Positions 1 to 3,930 of a stretch of 5,933 nucleotides of DNA are shown in pieces. The stretch spans positions 1-5,933 of the forward strand of contig JAMJFV010000121.1 of assembly GCA_023544495.1 (NCBI GenBank). The letters run 5' to 3'. Position 1 is the first letter of the stretch. Each line of letters starts with the position of its first letter. Source of the DNA: ANME-2 cluster archaeon. GTDB lineage: Archaea; Halobacteriota; Methanosarcinia; Methanosarcinales; Methanocomedenaceae. The notes beneath the pieces are model-generated. The model had not been told where the DNA came from, did not search any database, and worked only from the letters and a program-made list of their open reading frames with translations. The translations under genes were made by a program, and so were the position numbers.

Positions 1-37
1 GTCAAGGCGACGTCATAACCAGCTAGACCACGAGCCC
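1..37 (-). tRNA. tRNA-Val (anticodon GAC), 5' half, cut by window edge
   Basis: Read on the minus strand from base 37, the sequence folds as the first half of a tRNA. It has a 7-nt acceptor strand GGGCTCG, then T8-G9, a D-arm starting GTC and closing GAC with A14 and the invariant G18-G19 pair in the loop, and G26. The anticodon-stem strand TCGCC follows, then T32-T33 and GAC as bases 34-36. The window ends exactly after the anticodon, so the 3' half lies outside and pairing of the acceptor and anticodon stems cannot be checked. GAC decodes GUC/GUU, giving valine. The D-arm text is typical of archaeal tRNAs. An intron after position 37, common in archaea, cannot be excluded. Confidence 0.85.
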
Positions 38-68
38 ACAATGGGTACAGTATCCTCTTCCTAAGTAA

Positions 69-82
69 TTATTTTAGATAAA
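69..82 (-). promoter_or_regulatory. possible TATA box for the tRNA-Val gene
   Basis: On the minus strand the stretch TTTATCTAAAATAA lies about 32-45 bases upstream of the tRNA 5' end, in a gap of 68 nt between the DUF3467 stop and the tRNA. It would place a start site near base 48 and give a leader of about ten bases. The match to an archaeal TATA box is loose and co-transcription from the DUF3467 gene is equally possible, because no T-rich terminator lies between the two. Confidence 0.25.
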
Positions 83-105
83 CCTTTGGGTATGTTAGCG
101 TTTTT

Positions 106-453
106 TTACATATACCCCTGTATCTGGCTGGAGTCAGGCTGTTCATTCTTCGCAGACTTCATAGCTACATCAGAGGTGGTTGTGATGGGTCCGAAAATCT
201 TCTCGTAATCATTTACATGGCTGCTCAGCCAGTTCAACAACTCCTTGGTAGCTGCCGGTGAAAGTATTACTTCAGTCCCTACTTTTCTATCAATGGTCTG
301 CATCCCCTCTGTGCCGCCAAATGAACGGGGCGTATCATTGTAGAAAGCTATCCTAAAATCATACGGACTATGACCGCCCATTGCACCAATAGCATATATC
401 TGCTTGAAATCATCGGTCTTGGTGACTTCCATTTGAACATTCTTTTTCAACAT
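106..453 (-). CDS. DUF3467 family protein (small cytosolic protein)
   Basis: A small soluble protein of 115 residues (117 if the upstream ATG at 457-459 is used). I recognise it as DUF3467 from three blocks: an N-terminal strand ending YAxGAMGGHSPYDFRIAFYND, a middle block EVILSPAATKELLNWL, and the family signature helix HVNDYEKIFGPI near residues 81-92 of the longer form. The last 25 residues are polar and probably disordered. The family is widespread in archaea and bacteria and has no established function, so none is assigned. Start choice: AAGGAG (460-465) abuts the first ATG with no spacing, but sits 6 nt from the ATG at 451-453, which is therefore the better start. The gene lies between a tRNA gene downstream and a divergent membrane-protein gene upstream. 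No membrane segment or signal peptide is visible. Confidence 0.85.
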   Translation of the reverse strand: MLKKNVQMEVTKTDDFKQIYAIGAMGGHSPYDFRIAFYNDTPRSFGGTEGMQTIDRKVGTEVILSPAATKELLNWLSSHVNDYEKIFGPITTTSDVAMKSAKNEQPDSSQIQGYM

Positions 454-459
454 TTTCAT

Positions 460-465
460 CTCCTT
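460..465 (-). promoter_or_regulatory. Shine-Dalgarno site deciding the DUF3467 start
   Basis: Minus-strand AAGGAG is followed directly by ATGAAAATG. The first ATG leaves no spacer, while the second leaves six bases, the usual distance. This favours initiation at 453 over 459. Confidence 0.65.
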
Positions 466-505
466 ATATGATTATTATAGGGAACATGACCTGTTATGAC
501 AAAAC

Positions 506-513
506 TTATATTA
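506..513 (+). promoter_or_regulatory. TATA box for the membrane-protein gene, possibly shared by the divergent DUF3467 gene
   Basis: TTATATTA preceded by an A-rich BRE-like AAAAC (501-505) is centred 28 bases before the ATG at 538. Archaeal transcription usually starts about 25 bases after the box centre, so the message would begin at or just before the start codon and be leaderless. This fits the lack of a purine-rich ribosome site before 538. The motif is nearly symmetric, and on the minus strand it reads TAATATAA about 53-60 bases from the DUF3467 start, so it could serve both directions. Inferred from sequence only. Confidence 0.45.
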
Positions 514-537
514 CCTACAGACAGATTATAAATTGGG

Positions 538-801
538 ATGTATACTGTTGAGTTAGTTATCAGGCTAATAATCGGATTCTTCTTTGTATATGCTTGTATT
601 TATGCCATCCAGTCAACAAAGCTTGCATACTGGAAGCAGTGCTGGTATGTTATTCTGCTGGGCAGTGTAATACATATGGCATATATATTTGCCACCTTTG
701 CCCAAATTCCATATGCCGGGGTATTCAGGAACCTTGGAATGGGAATAGTAGCCCTTGGCATTATCATGCTTTCAAGACGCACAAAGAACATCCTTGGGTG
801 A
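538..801 (+). CDS. small three-helix membrane protein of unknown function
   Basis: An 87-residue, very hydrophobic protein that I do not recognise. Three membrane segments are visible: about residues 5-25 (VELVIRLIIGFFFVYACIYAI), 34-55 and 61-79. The short basic tail SRRTKNILG suggests that the C-terminus is cytosolic and, with three passes, the N-terminus outside. Short polar turns (around 26-33 and 56-60) link the helices, so there is no sizeable soluble domain. It has no clear Shine-Dalgarno site, but a TATA-like box at the distance expected for a leaderless message supports the start. It is the only plus-strand gene in the window and ends flush against the stop codon of the minus-strand signalling operon, sharing no base with it. 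It could be a membrane partner of that operon, but orientation alone does not show it. The smooth hydrophobic pattern over the full frame argues that it is real. Confidence 0.7.
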   Translation: MYTVELVIRLIIGFFFVYACIYAIQSTKLAYWKQCWYVILLGSVIHMAYIFATFAQIPYAGVFRNLGMGIVALGIIMLSRRTKNILG

Positions 802-1491
802 TCAAATAATCTTAATTCCTTCATCAGTGATCTTATAATCTGCTGATACACTATCGCACCCAACCATTGCTTCAATCTCGATCTTCTTGCCATCCAAATG
901 AATAATATTATCTACTGTTGCTTTTAACATGGTTTCGATCTGGGAATCCGCTACTCCTTGTGTGTAGGTAATTATACCTGTACCTCCCGCAACTTTCATT
1001 CTCATAGTGTAGGACTTGAGTACGCGTATCATTAGTATCGGAGAATTGAACGAGAACAGTGTTGTGGTTGAATCAAGTATTGACCTGAAACTCTGGGTCT
1101 TCTGGTAAATATACTGCAGATCATCAATTACCGTACTGATTATTTCGGTTGGATTTTGTGGGGATGATGTCTTAAGTGTATGTGTTTCCTTTTGTGTCGC
1201 ACCAATAGACCCGGATGCGACATCAAGTACATACATCATCTCTTTTTGGAAATAATCGTGGATTAACCAATTAAATTGCATCATTTTCTCTTCCAGCTGG
1301 AACAGATTATAATCAGTCATTATGTAAAGGCAGAAATCATCATCGGCCACTGCCTGTTGCAGGAACTGGTAACAGGTTATGGACTTACCGGTCTTAGGGG
1401 GACCGTAGATAAGGGTAATAGTATTTTCCGGCAGTCCGCCACCTATCAATTCGTCGAGACCTGCAATTCCAGTCTTTATTTTAGGTATCAT
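802..1491 (-). CDS. KaiC/RadA-like RecA-superfamily ATPase, single domain
   Basis: A 229-residue single-domain ATPase of the KaiC-like group that also includes Rad55-type and archaellum ArlH-type proteins. The N-terminus IKTGIAGLDELIGGGLPENT is the family's opening signature. An intact Walker A, GPPKTGKS, lies at residues 30-37 (K36, S37). A Walker B-like strand, SFRSILDST, ends in D140-S141. The ending YKITDEGIKII matches the usual final beta-hairpin of the family. It should bind ATP in the cytosol and probably assembles into rings, as relatives do. No second KaiC repeat is present, so it is about half the length of cyanobacterial KaiC. Its ATG follows the TAA of the GTPase-fusion gene with no base between and has no clear Shine-Dalgarno site, which points to translational coupling and perhaps matched amounts of the two proteins. 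It is the last gene of the operon. A role as partner of the degenerate KaiC domain encoded upstream is inference. Confidence 0.88.
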   Translation of the reverse strand: MIPKIKTGIAGLDELIGGGLPENTITLIYGPPKTGKSITCYQFLQQAVADDDFCLYIMTDYNLFQLEEKMMQFNWLIHDYFQKEMMYVLDVASGSIGATQKETHTLKTSSPQNPTEIISTVIDDLQYIYQKTQSFRSILDSTTTLFSFNSPILMIRVLKSYTMRMKVAGGTGIITYTQGVADSQIETMLKATVDNIIHLDGKKIEIEAMVGCDSVSADYKITDEGIKII

Positions 1492-2676
1492 TTAAACTCT
1501 GTATATTAGGTCGAAAAGGGTGTCAAGTGCTTGATGCACACCTTTATTATTCAGGGCAGAAGCAGGTATTATGGGCACGTCTTCCCATAAAGCCATACGT
1601 TTTTTTATCTCATCAGGTGTAAGGGCGTCGGGAAGGTCATACTTATTAGCAACAATTACTTTTGGTATAGCTTCTGCCCTGCACATATTGATCATCTCCT
1701 TGGCCCGCGGAAATGTACTGGGCTTGGTAGAATCAATGACAATGAACGTACCGATAGATTCCCTTGCCAGCGGCTCCAACAACAGGTCAAATCGTTCCTG
1801 TCCCGGAGTACCGAATACGTCAGCAGAAAAACCTTTGTAATCTACATGTCCAATATCCAGTCCAACAGTTGTAGGAAACAGTTCATATGCCTGCCTTTCC
1901 ACAGAAACAGCCTCCTCGGCGATCGCATGGACAAATGTTGTTTTCCCTGCGTTATATGGTCCGGTTACCAGGAGTTTTGGGATAAATACTTTAATTCCAC
2001 CGGGTTCAACAAGTTCAAAAAAGGTTTTACATTTGGATGCCGTGGTCCAGTTAGATTTCACCACCATGAATACCTGTCTGTACATCACCTTTTCTTCAAT
2101 ACCAAAAAGTTCGATCTCACAATTCACCAGGCTTTTCAATTGTTCTACCATCCAGTCTTCATAATCCCATCTGGTGAAAAGGTACACGATATTCACGTCA
2201 TTTTTCATGGCAGCACCGTTCAATATTTCGATTAATTCCATTGTTTTATCTGCGCCTATAGAATCAATTAACGTGGCCACGTTCTCGATCACCGCTGTTC
2301 CACCAGCAATTTCTTCGATAGCGTGCAGTAGAACATCTTTACTATTTGCCAGGTCATCAATAATATATTTGCCAATCGAGGGTACACCCATCATTTCTGA
2401 AATAGAATCAACAAAAAATAACTGGCCTGATTCCAGGTGAGTTTTCAGGTCCCACCCATATTTATCAAATAAACGCTCTATTTCAGCGGGTGTACGGGTA
2501 TTGGTATAAATAAAACCGAATTCTCTATCAAGGCGCGCACGTTGTGAAATGATCTGGTATCCGAAGACATCAGATATGATGCCCGGCATTGCCTGGAACA
2601 ATATTGACGTACCTTTTGGCACACCTCCACTAAGGACATCATCTAGCCGTGGGATGTAAGTTTTCTTCAAGTCCAT
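1492..2676 (-). CDS. fusion of a degenerate KaiC-like domain with an MglA/CvnD-type small GTPase
   Basis: A 394-residue two-domain protein. Residues 1-225 follow the KaiC-like fold: opening IPRLDDVLSGGVPKGTSILF, strands LFFVDSIS (87-93) and TAVIENVATLIDS (127-139). The Walker A position reads QAMPGIISD (28-36), without the lysine and Ser/Thr needed for nucleotide binding, so this half is probably catalytically dead. Residues 230-394 are a small GTPase: G1 GPYNAGKT (239-246), candidate G2 threonines T269/T270, G3 region FGTPGQERF (288-296) with the presumed catalytic Q293, G4 NKYD (344-347) and G5 SAL (373-375). The Asp of the Ras DxxG motif is Gly289, as is usual for the FGTPGQ group that includes Streptomyces CvnD; MglA also departs from Asp there. 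The roadblock gene lies 4 nt upstream, the arrangement seen for MglB-MglA and CvnB-CvnD, so the roadblock protein probably regulates this GTPase. A GAGGT ribosome site overlaps the end of that gene. Confidence 0.88.
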   Translation of the reverse strand: MDLKKTYIPRLDDVLSGGVPKGTSILFQAMPGIISDVFGYQIISQRARLDREFGFIYTNTRTPAEIERLFDKYGWDLKTHLESGQLFFVDSISEMMGVPSIGKYIIDDLANSKDVLLHAIEEIAGGTAVIENVATLIDSIGADKTMELIEILNGAAMKNDVNIVYLFTRWDYEDWMVEQLKSLVNCEIELFGIEEKVMYRQVFMVVKSNWTTASKCKTFFELVEPGGIKVFIPKLLVTGPYNAGKTTFVHAIAEEAVSVERQAYELFPTTVGLDIGHVDYKGFSADVFGTPGQERFDLLLEPLARESIGTFIVIDSTKPSTFPRAKEMINMCRAEAIPKVIVANKYDLPDALTPDEIKKRMALWEDVPIIPASALNNKGVHQALDTLFDLIYRV

Positions 2677-2680
2677 TGCA

Positions 2681-3058
2681 CTATACCTCTTCCAGTATAT
2701 CCTGGACCTGTTTACCTCTGATCTCTATTTCAAGTGTTATCAATCCGAACTGGGCTTCAACTTCAGCCAGGGCAAAGAGCAATGCTTTTTCCCCCGCAGG
2801 TTTGAGCATCAATATCCCATGCTCAGTTTTGACACTAACCTCAGACACCGCTCCGGTTCCCATCTGGGAACTTGCAGTTTCCGCACTTGCTATGATCGTC
2901 GAGCAGAGCGCCCCCACAATACGTTGATTCATGTCAGGCGGCATTATTGATGTTATGAGCAGTCCTTCCACACTCACGATACCCACAGCTTTTACCTGTC
3001 CGACCTGCATGAACTTGGTCAATACCTGATCCAACTTTTCCTTTTTCGTTGCGACCAT
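2681..3058 (-). CDS. roadblock/LC7 domain protein, likely regulator of the adjacent GTPase
   Basis: A 125-residue protein made of one roadblock/LC7 domain, the usual full length for the prokaryotic members. Visible signatures are the first helix KLDQVLTKFMQVGQVKAVGIVS followed by the strand and turn VEGLLITS (residues 30-37), a long helix QRIVGALCSTIIASAETASSQM (45-66), paired strands EVSVKTEHGILMLKPAG (73-89) and the strand ALLFAL (92-97). The prokaryotic family includes MglB, a GTPase-activating partner of MglA, and CvnB of conservons. They act as cytosolic dimers that bind a Ras-like GTPase. The gene stands 4 nt before a GTPase of precisely that type, so a partnership is well supported by context, though whether it activates or inhibits is unknown. 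The ribosome site AGGTGA (3063-3068) overlaps the preceding stop codon, indicating coupled translation with the PAS-STAS gene upstream. No membrane segment is seen. Confidence 0.88.
   Translation of the reverse strand: MVATKKEKLDQVLTKFMQVGQVKAVGIVSVEGLLITSIMPPDMNQRIVGALCSTIIASAETASSQMGTGAVSEVSVKTEHGILMLKPAGEKALLFALAEVEAQFGLITLEIEIRGKQVQDILEEV
2685..2689 (-). promoter_or_regulatory. ribosome binding site of the KaiC-GTPase fusion gene, inside the roadblock 3' end
   Basis: Minus-strand GAGGT overlaps the last two sense codons of the roadblock gene and stands 8 nt before the ATG at 2676. It is a strong site and suggests tightly linked synthesis of the roadblock protein and its presumed GTPase partner. 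Confidence 0.6.
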
Positions 3059-3062
3059 AATC

Positions 3063-3068
3063 TCACCT
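3063..3068 (-). promoter_or_regulatory. ribosome binding site of the roadblock gene, overlapping the upstream stop codon
   Basis: Minus-strand TAAGGTGAG contains the TAA stop of the PAS-STAS gene and an AGGTGA site four bases from the roadblock ATG. GGTG is a typical archaeal ribosome-site core. Confidence 0.6.
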
Positions 3069-3880
3069 TATGATTCTTCTTCAGCTATTGCTATAGTGTA
3101 TCTCAGCCCATTCTTTAGTGATTGATCAGTAGTGAGGGGTGATAATTTGACGCCAAGGTCAGTTAGTTTGTTAACCCTTTCAGATTTAACTCCCGAAATA
3201 ATACATGTACCGCCAAGTTGCCTGGCAGATCTGGCGATATTTACCAGGTCGTCTGAAACTTCAACATCCGCTGATAACCCTGATATGTCAAGGATTACTA
3301 CACTGGTTTTTTTCTCTGATATCTGTTCCAGCATTGTCACCAGCATGTTATTTATACGAACAGTATACGCCTCGAGCCGATTAATGGTTTCTTGGAGCTC
3401 TTGCTGTGCCTCATTGCATTCTGATTTTGCATTATTACATTCAGATTGGACAAACCTGTACTTATAGTGAATGCGCTTGATCGTTTCTCGCAATTTCTGT
3501 TGTGTCTTTTTGCGGTCCGTGACATCCCGGCCAGTAGCAAAAGCACCTACTACCTGACCGTTTAGGTCTTTAAAGACAGATGCATTGTAGGCCACAATGG
3601 TCTCGGTCATGTCCCGACCCTTAATGGATAATTCATAATCCTGCAGCTTTCCAGTTTTTAAGGTCAAATTCACACATTCTTGCGTTTTTTCAGGGTCAGT
3701 AAAGCAATCCGCAAATGGACTTCCTATCAGTTCTTTTCGTGTTTTGCCAGCAAGTCTGATGGTTGCTTCGTTCACATCGGTAATGGTTCCTTCTTTGTCG
3801 AACATTACCCAGGGGTCGGGACTACTTATCTTCAACTCTTTTTCAATATATTGAAGCACGTCTTCTGGTAGGCCATTCAT
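3068..3880 (-). CDS. PAS - coiled coil - STAS (RsbR-like) signalling protein
   Basis: A 270-residue cytosolic sensor-like protein. Residues about 12-122 form a PAS domain (WVMFDKEGTITDVNEATIRL at the start, ELIGSPFADCF in the middle, and the closing VVGAFATGRDVTDRKK). Residues 123-175 are a charged coiled coil with a seven-residue repeat, SECNNAK SECNEAQ, placing Cys148 and Cys155 one heptad apart. Residues 176-265 are a STAS domain (VVILDISGLS, TCIISGVKSERVNKLTDLG, TTDQSLKNGLRYTI) closest in pattern to the RsbR proteins of bacterial stressosomes. No kinase, output DNA-binding domain or membrane segment is present, so signalling must be by protein contact. Its STAS domain is about 59% identical to that of the neighbouring 616-residue protein, marking the two as paralogues. 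A GGAG ribosome site 7 nt upstream supports the start. The gene lies 50 nt after its larger paralogue and 9 nt before the roadblock gene. The ligand of the PAS domain cannot be told from sequence. Confidence 0.87.
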   Translation of the reverse strand: MNGLPEDVLQYIEKELKISSPDPWVMFDKEGTITDVNEATIRLAGKTRKELIGSPFADCFTDPEKTQECVNLTLKTGKLQDYELSIKGRDMTETIVAYNASVFKDLNGQVVGAFATGRDVTDRKKTQQKLRETIKRIHYKYRFVQSECNNAKSECNEAQQELQETINRLEAYTVRINNMLVTMLEQISEKKTSVVILDISGLSADVEVSDDLVNIARSARQLGGTCIISGVKSERVNKLTDLGVKLSPLTTDQSLKNGLRYTIAIAEEES

Positions 3881-3930
3881 ACTCTTACTCCCATAAAACT
3901 ATAATTCTTATCTTTTATCCAGTTGCATAT

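Noticed and set aside
101..107. run of seven T residues on the plus strand as a terminator
   Set aside because: No plus-strand gene precedes it, and on the minus strand it is an A-tract after the DUF3467 stop, which would not terminate archaeal transcription.
600..893. 97-codon minus-strand open frame overlapping the membrane-protein gene
   Set aside because: It overlaps both the three-helix gene and the end of the ATPase gene. The plus-strand frame has the clear membrane-helix pattern and a TATA-like box, while this one shows no family signature.
1571..1700. possible frameshift or truncation in the GTPase domain
   Set aside because: All five G motifs follow in order in one frame to a normal C-terminal helix, so the gene is intact.
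1846..2235. 129-codon plus-strand open frame opposite the GTPase fusion gene
   Set aside because: It lies inside the well-supported GTPase-fusion gene, its translation has no recognisable domain, and I saw no promoter or ribosome site for it.
3877..3894. tiny open frame ATG to TGA overlapping the start of the PAS-STAS gene
   Set aside because: Five codons whose TGA overlaps the real ATG. It contains the GGAG ribosome site itself and is most simply chance.
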